From contig NZ_VITH01000001.1 in the NCBI RefSeq assembly GCF_007827815.1, positions 186,001 to 250,000 on the forward strand: a stretch of DNA of 64,000 bases, written 5' to 3'. The DNA is from Azospirillum brasilense. Lineage in GTDB: Bacteria; Pseudomonadota; Alphaproteobacteria; Azospirillales; Azospirillaceae. The notes beneath the pieces were generated by a model. That model saw only the letters and a list, made by a program, of their open reading frames with translations. It searched no databases and was not told the DNA's origin. Positions 54,635-63,875 of the stretch are shown piece by piece (positions within the stretch are counted from its first letter, which is position 1; each line of letters starts with the position of its first letter). The translations under genes and the position numbers were made by a program.

Positions 54635-56413
54635 TCACTTCGCGCCGACGAAGTGGCAGTAGGGGAAGTTCAGGAAGTCGAAGCGGCGCACCCGGATCGG
54701 TTCGTGGCGATTCAGCCAGTCGAGCACCGCGTAATGGGCCATCTGGTCCAGCATCCAATAGACCTCCGCTCCCGCCAGGAAATGCCCGATGTAGGCGCCG
54801 AGCAGCGACAGGAAGCGGTCGCCGCCCGGCGTGTTGTTGTAGACGTTGAAGCAGACGGTGATTTCCCGCGACGGCCCACGGCGGCGCCCGTCGATGAGGA
54901 ACCCGACGTCATGGTCGGCCATGTCCTCCCGCAAGCTCCGCAGGTCCTGGGCGATCCGCGCGTCGGTGTCGATCACCATCAGCGGGCGGTCCAAGCGGCG
55001 CAGCCACTGCAAGGCGCGGAGGAAGCGGGCAGAGGCGTAATAGGTGACGCGCTTGATGTCGGTCCATCCGGCCATGTCCGGCCGGTCCAGCGAGAAGCCC
55101 ACGCTCAATCGGCCATCCCGGCTCCAACGGGCCATGGCCTGCTCCGTCTCCGGCGAGGGCGCCACCACATGGACGGCGACCGTGGCGCCCGGCATCCGCT
55201 CCGCCAGCGACTCCAGCAGCGCCGGGGCGAACCGGCGGAAATAGACGTCGTCGCAGCAGAAGAAGACCGCCGGCTCCCCGGTGGGTCCCGGCACCGGGGC
55301 GATCCGGCAATCCAGGGGGGCCATGCCCTCCAGCACCGTTTCGACCGGCGGCAGGGCGCGGAAGAAGGCGTCGTCGGCGCGCAGCATGGTCCATAGGCCC
55401 AGCTCATGCTCCCGGGCGACCTCCGCCGCGGTGAAGCGCCGGCGGAAGCGCCGGCCCAGCCAGGAGGCGAGGACGAGCCGGTCCCGGCGGTAGGCGTGGA
55501 AGCCGATGACCGACGCCGCCACCGTGTCCTTGGGGTGGCGCCGCAGGCGGACCCAGGCGGCCCGCGCCCCGTCGCGCAGGACCGCGTCGGACGCCAGACC
55601 CACCTGCACCAGCGTCGCCACCGCGGCGACGTGCAGCCAGTCGGCCTCGTCATCGTCCGGGCGGGCGGCGACGGCCCGGCGCAAGGCGCCGATGGCCTCC
55701 TCGACCAGCGCCCGGTCGACGGCGAAGGGCTTGCCGTCCTGCACCCCCATCGCCCCGCTGCGCTCCAGCAGCAGGCGCCCCAGCAGCCGGTTGGCCCGGT
55801 GGTTCCCGTCATCGCGGTCCAGGGCGGTGCGCGCCATCGCTTCCGCCGTCGCCGGATCGCCGACCGTCACCAGGGACTCCGCCGCCGCAACCCGGGTTTC
55901 AGCGTCCGCCAAGGGGAGGCGCGCCGCGGCGCTCCGCCGCTCGGCCTCGTCCAGGCGCGCGCCCCACTGCTCACGCAACGCCGCCCGGTTGCCCGCCGCC
56001 CCGGCATGGCCGGGTTCAAGATTCAGGGTCCGCCGGTAGCTCCGCTCGGCGCCGGCCGCCTTCTCCTGCTGCTTCAAGCCGTTGCCGAGGTTGAACCAGG
56101 AGGCCGCGTGCGCCGGGTCGAGGGCCAGCGCCCGATGCAGGCAGCCGATGGCCTCCGCTCCCTGCCCGGCCAGACGCAGGGCGGCGGCGAGGTTGCTGTA
56201 GCCGGCGACGCCGCCGGGCTCCAACCGCAGGATGGTTCGGAAATGGCCGACGGCCTCGGCAGGACGCCCGGTCTGCACCAGAAGCATCGCCAGCATCTGC
56301 AGCGCGCCGCGATTCGCCGGCTCGCGCTCCAGCACGGCACGGTAAAGCGGCTCCGCCCCCGCGTGGTTGCCGGATTTGTGCAGGCGGATCGCATCGTCGA
56401 GGGAAGGTTCCAT
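54635..56413 (-). CDS. TPR protein with glycosyltransferase-like C-terminal domain
   Basis: 592 residues from ATG 56413. TPRs occupy about 1-160 (AEPLYRAVLEREPANRGALQ, AEAVGHFRTILRLEPGGVAG). Another helical stretch covers 160-340. The C-terminal part has VFFCCDDVYFRRFAPALLES, ITVCFNVYNNT and the DXD-like LMVIDTDARIAQDL, consistent with a nucleotide-sugar-dependent transferase. It ends in aromatic- and Cys/His-containing sequence (NFPYCHFVGAK). The substrate is unknown; protein glycosylation is a possibility in this group. Confidence 0.7.
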   Translation of the reverse strand: MEPSLDDAIRLHKSGNHAGAEPLYRAVLEREPANRGALQMLAMLLVQTGRPAEAVGHFRTILRLEPGGVAGYSNLAAALRLAGQGAEAIGCLHRALALDPAHAASWFNLGNGLKQQEKAAGAERSYRRTLNLEPGHAGAAGNRAALREQWGARLDEAERRSAAARLPLADAETRVAAAESLVTVGDPATAEAMARTALDRDDGNHRANRLLGRLLLERSGAMGVQDGKPFAVDRALVEEAIGALRRAVAARPDDDEADWLHVAAVATLVQVGLASDAVLRDGARAAWVRLRRHPKDTVAASVIGFHAYRRDRLVLASWLGRRFRRRFTAAEVAREHELGLWTMLRADDAFFRALPPVETVLEGMAPLDCRIAPVPGPTGEPAVFFCCDDVYFRRFAPALLESLAERMPGATVAVHVVAPSPETEQAMARWSRDGRLSVGFSLDRPDMAGWTDIKRVTYYASARFLRALQWLRRLDRPLMVIDTDARIAQDLRSLREDMADHDVGFLIDGRRRGPSREITVCFNVYNNTPGGDRFLSLLGAYIGHFLAGAEVYWMLDQMAHYAVLDWLNRHEPIRVRRFDFLNFPYCHFVGAK

Positions 56414-56783
56414 GAGGCGGGACCATAGACCGGATCGGCCCCGGCGCCAATTGCCGGCGGGGCATCCGGGGCCCCTTCCCTGGGCGGGTCGATGGATTCT
56501 CAACCGATTATTGTGTGGTATGATACAATCCGGTTTAGAGATGCCAAGCAACCGGTGACCCAGGGGTGGCCTGCGAAATGCCTCGGTACGTTCGGACCGG
56601 ACACGTCTCCTTGATCGATGGCCCCGATAAAACCAAGCCGTTTCATGGACTTCGAGGGATGAGAGCGCGCGCTGCGGTGCCGTCCGGACCGCGAGGAACC
56701 ACCCGCGACGAAGCCCCCCGCCGACTCGGTCGCTGTCCGCAAGCGATCCGACACCGGGTTGTGTTCGGACGCCGGCCGATTCG
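56414..56783. other. 370-bp divergent intergenic region with operator-like palindrome
   Basis: No supported gene. ATTGTGT-N6-ATACAAT (56510-56529, one mismatch between arms) overlaps a TATGAT box (56519-56524), in a short AT-rich patch 255 bp upstream of the hybrid kinase. It may hold the kinase promoter and a repressor site. The rest is GC-rich and featureless by eye. Confidence 0.4.
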
Positions 56784-59384
56784 ATGACCCCCAATCCGAT
56801 GATGCCACCGCGGCCGACGGCTTGGCTGCGCCCGCAACGGGTCCGGGGCTGGCTCGTCCTGCTCGTCATGGCGGTCGCCGTGCCGCTGGTCCTCTTCTCG
56901 GTGTTCCTCCTCATCCGCAACGTCGACGCGCAGGCCCGGCAAACGGAACAGCTCGTCCTCGACCGGACGCGCCTGTTGGCGGAGGATGTGGAGCGCGAGG
57001 TGAGCCGCCTGATCGCCGCCGCCGAGGTGCTGTCCACAACGGAAAGCCTGACAACAGGCGATATGGCCGCTTTTTACCGGCAGGCCGCCGGCACGCGCGA
57101 CCGGCTGGGCACCAACGTGGTTCTGCGCGATCCGCAGGGCCGGCAATGGGTCAACAGCCGGGTGCCCTGGGGCGAGGAGCTGCCGGACCGCACCGTGCTC
57201 GATGCCGATCAGCGGGTGATGGACACGGGAAGACCGCAGGTCACCGGACTGTTCATCGGCGGCGTAAGCCAGATGCCGCTTCTCGCGATCGTCGCCCCGG
57301 TGATCCGCGACGGCCAGATCCGCTACCTGCTGAGCCTCAACATTCCCCAGGACCGGATTCAGGCCATCGTGTCGCCGGAACGCATCCCGGCGGGCTGGCG
57401 GGCCGGGGTGATCGACCAGGACGGCGTCGTCATCGCCCGGTCGCACCAGACCGAGCAGTTCGTCGGCAAGCGCCTTCCCGACTCCTTGTGGACCGGGATG
57501 CAGCGGGTACCGGACGGCTTCCACAGCGCCGTCAATCTGGAGGGTGTGGAGGCGATCCAGACCTACAACCGATCCCGCAGCTTCGGCTGGGTGGTCGCGA
57601 TGAGCGTCCCCACCGCCCTGGTGGCGACCCCGGCGCGCCACGCCCTCCTGCTCTTCACCGGCGGCGGCGTGGTCCTTCTGCTGATCGGGGTCGCGGCGGC
57701 GATCCTGCTTGGGCGGCGCCTGACGCGATCCGTCTCCCAACTGGCCGAAGCGGCCCAGGCCCTGGGCGCCGGACGCACCGTGCCGCCGCCCGGCGGCGGC
57801 GTGGCGGAGATCGAGGCGGTGGGCCGCGCCATCCGCGGCGCGGCGGATCTCATCCGGCGACGCGAGGCGGCGCTGGCGGAAAGCGAGGCACGCCACCGGG
57901 CCATCGTGCAGACCGCAGTGGACGCCATGCTGGTGATCGACGAGACCGGCACGATCCAGAGCTTCAACCCGGCGGCGGAGCGCATCTTCGGCTACGAGAC
58001 CGGCGAAGCGGTCGGCCGGAACATCCGCATCCTCATGCCGGAGCCCTACCACTCCGCCCATGACGGCTATCTCCAGGCCTACCAGAATACGGGCGAGAGG
58101 AGGATTATCGGCATCGGGCGCGAGGTGGAGGGGCGGCACAAGGACGGTTCGATCTTCCCGATCGAACTGGCGGTCACCGAATGGACCGCCGGGGAACGCC
58201 GCTTCTTCACCGGGATCGTCCGCAACATCACCGAGCGCCGCCGCGCCGAGGATGCCCTGCGCGCCTCGAAGGCCGAGGCCGACCGCGCCAACGTCGCGAA
58301 GTCCAAGTTCCTCGCCGCCGCGAGCCACGACCTGCGGCAGCCGGTCCAGGCGATGATGCTGTTCCAGTCGGCGCTGGAGGAACGGCTGGGCGGGCACCCC
58401 GCCGCCCCTCTTCTCGATTCCATGGGGCTGGCCATGGACGGGCTGCGCATGCTGCTCGACAGCCTGCTCGACGTGTCCAAGCTGGACGCCGGGCTGATCG
58501 TGCCGCAACTGCAGGATCTGGCGATCGGCCCGATGATCGAACAGCTCGCCGCCGAGTATCACCCCCAGGCGCAGGCCAAGGGGCTGCGGTTGCGCGCGGT
58601 TCCCTGCGCCCTGACGATCCGCAGCGACCCGGCCCTGCTGATGCGAATCCTGCGCAACCTCGTGGAAAACGCGTTGCGCTACACCGAACGGGGCGGCCTG
58701 CTGATCGGTTGCCGACGCCGGGGCGACCGCCTGCGCATCGAGGTGATGGACTCAGGCATCGGCATCCGGTCCGACAAGCACGAGGAGATTTTCGAGGAGT
58801 TCTTCCAGGTCGCCAACCAGGAGCGGGACCGCAGCAAGGGGCTGGGGCTCGGCCTGGCGGTGGTGCGCCGCCTCGCCCGCCTGCTCGGCCACACGATCCA
58901 TCTGCGCTCGCGGCCGGGACGAGGTTCCGCCTTCTGCATCGACGTGCCGTTGGTCACCCGCCAAGCCACCGGCGCCGCGCCGCCGGAAGCCCGTCTGGTG
59001 ACGGGCGACGGGCGGGGCATGATCCTGGTGATCGACGACGAACCGCTGATCCGCCTAGGCCTGCAGGCGATGCTGGAGGGCTGGGGGTATCGGGTGCTGA
59101 CGGCCGGCTCCATTGAGGACGCGGTCCGGCACGTCGAGAGCGGCGAATGGCCGAGCGCCATCCTGGCCGACTACCGCCTGCGCGATGGCAAGACCGGGTT
59201 GGACGCCATCCGGGCGGTCTGCGACCGGCTGCGGGCGCCGGTGCCGGCGACGATCATCACCGGCGACACCGCGCCGGAGCGGCTGGCGGAAGCCCGCGCG
59301 GGCGGCCACACCCTGCTGCACAAGCCCATCGCCGCCCAGGAGCTGCGCAACGCCGTGGTGGAGATGCTGCCCGCGGCGGAATGA
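56784..59384 (+). CDS. hybrid histidine kinase with FixL-like haem PAS domain
   Basis: 866 residues. TM1 about 22-45, periplasmic Cache-type sensor 46-285, TM2 288-310, HAMP-like linker, PAS about 367-485, HisKA with phospho-acceptor His515 (AAASHDLRQP), HATPase 610-725 (LVENALRYTERGG; DSGIGI; KGLGLGLAVVRRLA) and a receiver 745-866 with Asp796 and Lys847. The PAS follows FixL closely: LMPEPYHSAHDGYLQAY, then ERRIIGIGREVEGRHKDGS. His426 and Arg446, 20 residues apart, align with the haem-ligand His and the distal Arg of FixL. It probably senses an external ligand and O2 or another haem ligand together. Confidence 0.88.
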   Translation: MTPNPMMPPRPTAWLRPQRVRGWLVLLVMAVAVPLVLFSVFLLIRNVDAQARQTEQLVLDRTRLLAEDVEREVSRLIAAAEVLSTTESLTTGDMAAFYRQAAGTRDRLGTNVVLRDPQGRQWVNSRVPWGEELPDRTVLDADQRVMDTGRPQVTGLFIGGVSQMPLLAIVAPVIRDGQIRYLLSLNIPQDRIQAIVSPERIPAGWRAGVIDQDGVVIARSHQTEQFVGKRLPDSLWTGMQRVPDGFHSAVNLEGVEAIQTYNRSRSFGWVVAMSVPTALVATPARHALLLFTGGGVVLLLIGVAAAILLGRRLTRSVSQLAEAAQALGAGRTVPPPGGGVAEIEAVGRAIRGAADLIRRREAALAESEARHRAIVQTAVDAMLVIDETGTIQSFNPAAERIFGYETGEAVGRNIRILMPEPYHSAHDGYLQAYQNTGERRIIGIGREVEGRHKDGSIFPIELAVTEWTAGERRFFTGIVRNITERRRAEDALRASKAEADRANVAKSKFLAAASHDLRQPVQAMMLFQSALEERLGGHPAAPLLDSMGLAMDGLRMLLDSLLDVSKLDAGLIVPQLQDLAIGPMIEQLAAEYHPQAQAKGLRLRAVPCALTIRSDPALLMRILRNLVENALRYTERGGLLIGCRRRGDRLRIEVMDSGIGIRSDKHEEIFEEFFQVANQERDRSKGLGLGLAVVRRLARLLGHTIHLRSRPGRGSAFCIDVPLVTRQATGAAPPEARLVTGDGRGMILVIDDEPLIRLGLQAMLEGWGYRVLTAGSIEDAVRHVESGEWPSAILADYRLRDGKTGLDAIRAVCDRLRAPVPATIITGDTAPERLAEARAGGHTLLHKPIAAQELRNAVVEMLPAAE

Positions 59385-59428
59385 CCGCGGGCCGGCCACA
59401 TTCCGACCCGCCCGTTCAGTTCACGGGG

Positions 59429-61228
59429 TCAGGGCGCCAGCAGGGCGGCCTCACCGTCCTCGCCGAACTGGAGCTTGCACAGGCGGGCGTAGGTGCCGTT
59501 CTGCGCGATCAGGGCGTCGTGGGTGCCCTGCTCCAGAATGCGCCCGCCCTCCATCACGACGATCCGGTCGGCGTTGCGCACGGTGGCCAGACGGTGCGCG
59601 ATGACCAGCGTCGTGCGCCCCTGGGTCAGCCGCTCCAGCGCGCCCTGCACCAGCCGCTCGGACTCGCTGTCCAGCGCGCTCGTCGCCTCGTCGAGCAGAA
59701 GGATCGGCGCGTCCTTCAGGAAGGCGCGGGCGAGCGCGAGGCGCTGCCGCTCGCCGCCCGACAGCTTCACGCCGCGGTCGCCGATCACCGTGTCGTAGCC
59801 CTCCGGCAGCCGGGCGACGAAGTCGTGCGCGGCGGCGGCCTTCGCGGCGGCCACGATGTCGTCGAAGGGGGCGTCCAGCCGGCCGAAGGCGATGTTGGCC
59901 CGCACCGTGTCGTTGAACAGGACGGTGTCCTGGCTGACCAGCGAGATCACGCCGCGCAGGCTTTTCAGCGTCACCGCCCGCACGTCCTGCCCGTCGATCA
60001 GCACCTGCCCGCCGGTCGCGTCGTAGAGGCGCGGGATCAGGTTGAACACCGTGGACTTGCCGGCGCCGCTGCGCCCGACCAGGGCCACCGTGGCCCCCGC
60101 CGGAACCTCCAGGTCGATGCCCTTCAGCGTCTCCGTTCCCTCCTCGTAGGCGAAGCGGACGTCGCGCAGGGACACGGCGGCGCGTTCCACCGCCAGGGGC
60201 TTGGCGCCGGGCTGCTCGGTGATGGTCGGCTTCTCGTCCACCAGCTCGAAGATGCGTTGGGCGGCGGCCAGACCTTCCTGGAGCACGGCGTTCAGCGTGC
60301 CGATGGCCCGCACCGGCTGCGCCGCCATCAGGAGCGCGCCGACGAAGCCGGAGAAGGCGCCGACCGAGCCTTCGCCCACCGCCATGCGGTAGCCGGCGAA
60401 GGCGATCACCCCGGCCACCGCGGCGCCGCCCAGAACCTCCATCATCGGGTCGATGCGCGAGCGGGCGCGGGTCGCCTTCATGGTCAGGGCGAAGTTGTCC
60501 TCGAAGGCGCGGGCGGCGCGGGCGCGCTCGTACTCCTCCAGCGAGTAGGTCTTCACCATGCGGGCGCCGGCCAGGCTTTCCGTCAGCAGGGCGGTCATGT
60601 CGCCCATCTGCGCCTGGGTGTCGCGCGACACGCGCCGCAGCCGCTTGCCGATGTTCACGATGGGAATGGCGGCGATCGGGTAGATCAGGAAGACGATCAG
60701 CGACAGCACCCAGTCGAGATAGAACATCGACCCGACCAGCGCAATCACCGTCAGGATGTCGCGCACCAGCCCGGTCAGGGTCCGCGACAGGGCGTTGCGG
60801 ATCAGGTCGACGTCGCTGATGAAGCGGGAGGTCAGCGTCCCGGTGGGGGCCGCGTGAAGCTGCGCGGTGTCGGACCGCAGCAGATGGTCGAACATCGACA
60901 GGCGCACGTCGGTGATGATCCGCTGCACGATGTCGGTGGTCACCACCGTCTGGGAATACATGGACAGCGCCTTGACCGCCGTGACCACGATGATCAGCAG
61001 CGGGATGACCAGCAGCATGCCGCGGTCCTGCTCGGAGAACATCGAATAGGCCTGGTCGATCAGCAGCGGATAGGCGCCGGTCGCCGCCGCCACCACGGCC
61101 ATCAGCAGGAAGGACACCATCAGCTTGCCGGTGTAGGGGCGCACCCATTCCCGCAGCATGCGGCCGACCAGCCGTTCCGTCGCCGCGTCGAGGCGCAGCC
61201 GTTCTCCGCTCTTCTTGCTCACGTGCAC
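59429..61228 (-). CDS. MsbA-like ABC exporter (fused permease-ATPase)
   Basis: 599 residues from GTG 61228, with AGGAAG upstream. A six-helix transmembrane domain (about 30-330) is followed by the ATPase domain: Walker A GRSGAGKST, signature LSGGERQRLALAR, Walker B ILLLDEATSALD and the switch His in LVIAHRLATVRN. Half-transporters of this type flip lipid A-core or other lipids or drugs across the inner membrane as homodimers. Lipid export is the most common role for this subgroup, but no lpx or waa gene is adjacent. Confidence 0.9.
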   Translation of the reverse strand: MHVSKKSGERLRLDAATERLVGRMLREWVRPYTGKLMVSFLLMAVVAAATGAYPLLIDQAYSMFSEQDRGMLLVIPLLIIVVTAVKALSMYSQTVVTTDIVQRIITDVRLSMFDHLLRSDTAQLHAAPTGTLTSRFISDVDLIRNALSRTLTGLVRDILTVIALVGSMFYLDWVLSLIVFLIYPIAAIPIVNIGKRLRRVSRDTQAQMGDMTALLTESLAGARMVKTYSLEEYERARAARAFEDNFALTMKATRARSRIDPMMEVLGGAAVAGVIAFAGYRMAVGEGSVGAFSGFVGALLMAAQPVRAIGTLNAVLQEGLAAAQRIFELVDEKPTITEQPGAKPLAVERAAVSLRDVRFAYEEGTETLKGIDLEVPAGATVALVGRSGAGKSTVFNLIPRLYDATGGQVLIDGQDVRAVTLKSLRGVISLVSQDTVLFNDTVRANIAFGRLDAPFDDIVAAAKAAAAHDFVARLPEGYDTVIGDRGVKLSGGERQRLALARAFLKDAPILLLDEATSALDSESERLVQGALERLTQGRTTLVIAHRLATVRNADRIVVMEGGRILEQGTHDALIAQNGTYARLCKLQFGEDGEAALLAP

Positions 61229-61412
61229 GTCTTCCTGTAGCGCAATCGCGATGGCTTAGCCGATGGCGCCGGTGCTTGTCCACCGGGCCTTACTTCACCA
61301 GACCTTATCCGGCGGGCCTTGTCCGGCGGGGCGGAACCGATCAAGCTTCCTTAACCGGGCGGATGGCACGATACCGACCGGAACGCGCTCCACCCCGTGC
61401 AAAGGAGGCGCC

Positions 61413-62429
61413 ATGGCGGCGGACGGCGGAAACGGACAGGGTCCCGGCAATCGCTACGGCCAGCACCATCACCGACCGCGCATCGGTCTGGCGCTGGGCG
61501 CCGGGGTGGCCCGCGGCTGGGCGCACATCGGCGTCCTGCGGGCGCTGGCGCGCTACGGGATCGAGGCGGACATCGTCTGCGGCAGTTCGGTGGGGGCGCT
61601 GGTCGGCGGTCTCCACCTCGCCGGCAAGCTCGACGCGCTGGAGGAGTGGACGCGCAGCCTGACCCGGATGAAGATCGTCGGCTATCTGGACCTGCGGCTG
61701 CGCCAGGGCGGCGGGCTGATCGGCGGTGACCGGCTGGTCGCCGAGATGCGTCACCATCTGGGCGACGTCCGGATCGAGGAGCTTCCCAACCCCTTCGCCG
61801 CCATCGCCACCGATCTGGTCACCGGGCACGAGGTGTGGATGCGCAACGGCCCGCTGGTGGACGCGTTGCGCGCCTCCTTCTCCCTGCCTGGGGTCTTTCC
61901 ACCGGTGCGCTTCGAGGGGCGCTGGATGGTCGACGGCGCCCTGGTCAACCCGGTTCCGGTGTCGGCCTGCCGGGCCCTGGGCGCCCAGATGGTGATCGCC
62001 GTCAATCTGGCCGCCGACATCATCGGCAAATCGCGGCGCCCCGGCGCCGCCGTGCCGACCGCGGCGGGGTTCGATCTCCTGAAGCTGATCGACGAGGAGC
62101 AAGGGCCGGATGGCGAGTCCAAATCCCGCGCCGGCTTCCGCGTGCCCATCGGCGCGCTGAGCCGCCGCATCTTCCGGCGCGACTACGAGGGGCCGAGCCT
62201 GTTCGGCGTCATGGTCTCCTCGCTGGGCATCGTCACCGACCGCATCGCGCGGTCCCGTCTGGCGGGCGAGCCGCCGGACGTGCACATCACGCCGCGCCTC
62301 GGGCACATCGGCCTGTCGGAGTTCGACCGGGCGGACGACTGCATCCGCGAAGGCGAGGCGGCGGTCGAGCGCGTCCTCCCCGACCTTCAGGACGCGTTGA
62401 GGGTGTTCGGCTACGCGCCCCCGGTCTGA
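61413..62429 (+). CDS. patatin-like phospholipase (RssA/NTE family)
   Basis: 338 residues from ATG 61413, with AAAGGAGG directly upstream. The oxyanion loop is GAGVARGWAHIG, the nucleophile Ser59 lies in the GSSVG elbow and Asp174 in MVDGALVNP completes the Ser-Asp dyad. There is no signal peptide, so it is a cytoplasmic or membrane-associated lipid hydrolase. The N-terminal 22 residues (Gly/His-rich) vary in the family. It is divergent from the ABC exporter gene. Confidence 0.9.
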   Translation: MAADGGNGQGPGNRYGQHHHRPRIGLALGAGVARGWAHIGVLRALARYGIEADIVCGSSVGALVGGLHLAGKLDALEEWTRSLTRMKIVGYLDLRLRQGGGLIGGDRLVAEMRHHLGDVRIEELPNPFAAIATDLVTGHEVWMRNGPLVDALRASFSLPGVFPPVRFEGRWMVDGALVNPVPVSACRALGAQMVIAVNLAADIIGKSRRPGAAVPTAAGFDLLKLIDEEQGPDGESKSRAGFRVPIGALSRRIFRRDYEGPSLFGVMVSSLGIVTDRIARSRLAGEPPDVHITPRLGHIGLSEFDRADDCIREGEAAVERVLPDLQDALRVFGYAPPV

Positions 62430-62443
62430 GCGGTGCCAAGCTA

Positions 62444-62767
62444 TCAGGCGGTCAGGTCGACCGCGGCGCCGCGCCGGTCCTGCTCGCCGGTCAGTTGGCG
62501 CTTCAGTTCCTCGGCGATCTGCTTCTCGATGGCCGCCCGCTTTTCCGGCGGCATCTCCGCGAGGGACTGCTCGTCCAGCTTCATCCGGGCCAGCAACTGG
62601 TCGCGGATGCGCTGGGCCGGTGATTTCCGCGCCTCCTTGAGGAAGGCGTCGGCGGCGCTGACGCCGCCGCTCTCCTTCTCCGGTTCGGTCTTCTCGGTCT
62701 TCTCGGTCTTCACCGCGAACTTGGCGACGACGCGGGAGACCTCGGTTAAATAGCTGCCGATCTGCAT
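62444..62767 (-). CDS. hypothetical charged helical protein
   Basis: 107 residues from ATG 62767. QIGSYLTEVSRVVAKFAVKT leads to a KTEKTEKTE stretch and a largely alpha-helical C-terminal part (QRIRDQLLARMKLDEQSLAE, MPPEKRAAIEKQIAEELKRQ). No signal peptide or transmembrane helix, and no family recognised. It is convergent with the patatin gene. Confidence 0.6.
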   Translation of the reverse strand: MQIGSYLTEVSRVVAKFAVKTEKTEKTEPEKESGGVSAADAFLKEARKSPAQRIRDQLLARMKLDEQSLAEMPPEKRAAIEKQIAEELKRQLTGEQDRRGAAVDLTA

Positions 62768-62947
62768 GACGGTTTCTCGTGACCGATGGGTTGGAGATCC
62801 GACAAGCAAGTTTTGTGCAACCATAAATATGCTTGGCAATCAACCGCGTAAGTGGGATTCCTGATGGCCCCAATGTGCCGGTCGGCAAAATTGACCGGCC
62901 CATGATTTGCCGGCTTCCCCGCCCGGCCCCTTCCGCAGAGGCGATGA

Positions 62948-63478
62948 ATGGACCCCATCACCACCGAGCGCCTGATCCTGAGACCCTTCCGGGACGGGGA
63001 CGCGGCGGACCTGCTTGCCTACCTGCGCCATCCCCGGGCGAATTGTTTCCTCTCTCTCAAACTGGATGACCTCGACGCGGCGGCCGCGGAGGTGGACGCG
63101 CGCAGCCGCAGTGATGAACACGTCGCCGTGTGCCTGCGCAGCACCGGCCGGGTGATCGGCGACCTGTTCCAAATGCCCGAACCGCCGGACACCCATTCGG
63201 TCGGCTGGAACTTCAACGCGGAGTTCGCGGGAGCGGGATACGCCGCCGAGGCCGCGCGGGCCTTCTTCGATCAGCTGTTCGCCGCGAGGCAGGCGCGTCG
63301 TCTCTACGCCTATGTCGAGGACACCAACATCGCGTCGCAGCGCCTGTGCGAACGGCTCGGCATGAGGAAGGAGGGGCTGTTCGTGGAGTTCATCTCCTTC
63401 ACGACGGACGGTGACGGGGTCCCGCTCTACGAGAACACCATGCAGTACGCCATCCTGCGGAAGGAATGGCGGGCCTGA
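62948..63478 (+). CDS. GNAT family N-acetyltransferase (RimJ/RimL type)
   Basis: 176 residues. The GNAT fold is clear: TTERLILRPFRDGDAADLLA, the acetyl-CoA motif AGAGYAAEAARAFFDQLFA, then RRLYAYVEDTNIASQRLCERLGMRKEG and YAILRKEW. Members acetylate ribosomal protein N-termini, antibiotics or small amines; the substrate cannot be told from sequence. Confidence 0.92.
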   Translation: MDPITTERLILRPFRDGDAADLLAYLRHPRANCFLSLKLDDLDAAAAEVDARSRSDEHVAVCLRSTGRVIGDLFQMPEPPDTHSVGWNFNAEFAGAGYAAEAARAFFDQLFAARQARRLYAYVEDTNIASQRLCERLGMRKEGLFVEFISFTTDGDGVPLYENTMQYAILRKEWRA

Positions 63479-63486
63479 CAAAGCGA

Positions 63487-63519
63487 AAGCGCGCCGCACC
63501 GGATCGGTGCGACGCGCTT
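63487..63519. terminator. palindrome between convergent genes, possible bidirectional terminator
   Basis: AAGCGCG (63487-63493) pairs with CGCGCTT (63513-63519) and the inner GCACCG pairs with CGGTGC. The stem is strong but no T-run follows on either strand. Confidence 0.5.
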
Positions 63520-63556
63520 GTCGTCATCGGCAACGGACCCTGTCCGTTGCGTCCGG

Positions 63557-63736
63557 TCAGCGATCCAGGGCCGTGCCCAGGGCGGCGCCGCCCAGGCCAC
63601 CGATGATCGCGCCACGCTTGCCGTCCACGGCGTAACCGCCCGCGGCGCCAGCCGTGCCACCCACCACGCCGCCGGTCGAACAGGCCGCGAGCGTCAACAG
63701 CGCAATGGCGGTCCCGATCAGGCGCAAACGAGACAT
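63557..63736 (-). CDS. small glycine-zipper lipoprotein
   Basis: 59 residues, preceded by AAGGAGGG. A signal peptide ends in the lipobox LAAC (LIGTAIALLTLAACSTGG). The rest is Gly/Ala-rich glycine-zipper sequence (GVVGGTAGAAGGYAVDG; GAIIGGLGGAALGTALD). Such small lipoproteins are abundant in the outer membrane of alphaproteobacteria; function is mostly unknown. Confidence 0.85.
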   Translation of the reverse strand: MSRLRLIGTAIALLTLAACSTGGVVGGTAGAAGGYAVDGKRGAIIGGLGGAALGTALDR

Positions 63737-63875
63737 GTCCAAACCCTCCTTGTGGTGCATCTCGCCCCTATAAACAGGCGAGAAGGCCATTTGCTTCCAC
63801 GACACCGCGATTCCGTCGGGAAACCACCCTTGGATAAGGGCGAAAGAGGCATGTCGAGCCCATTCGGGCCAAGAA

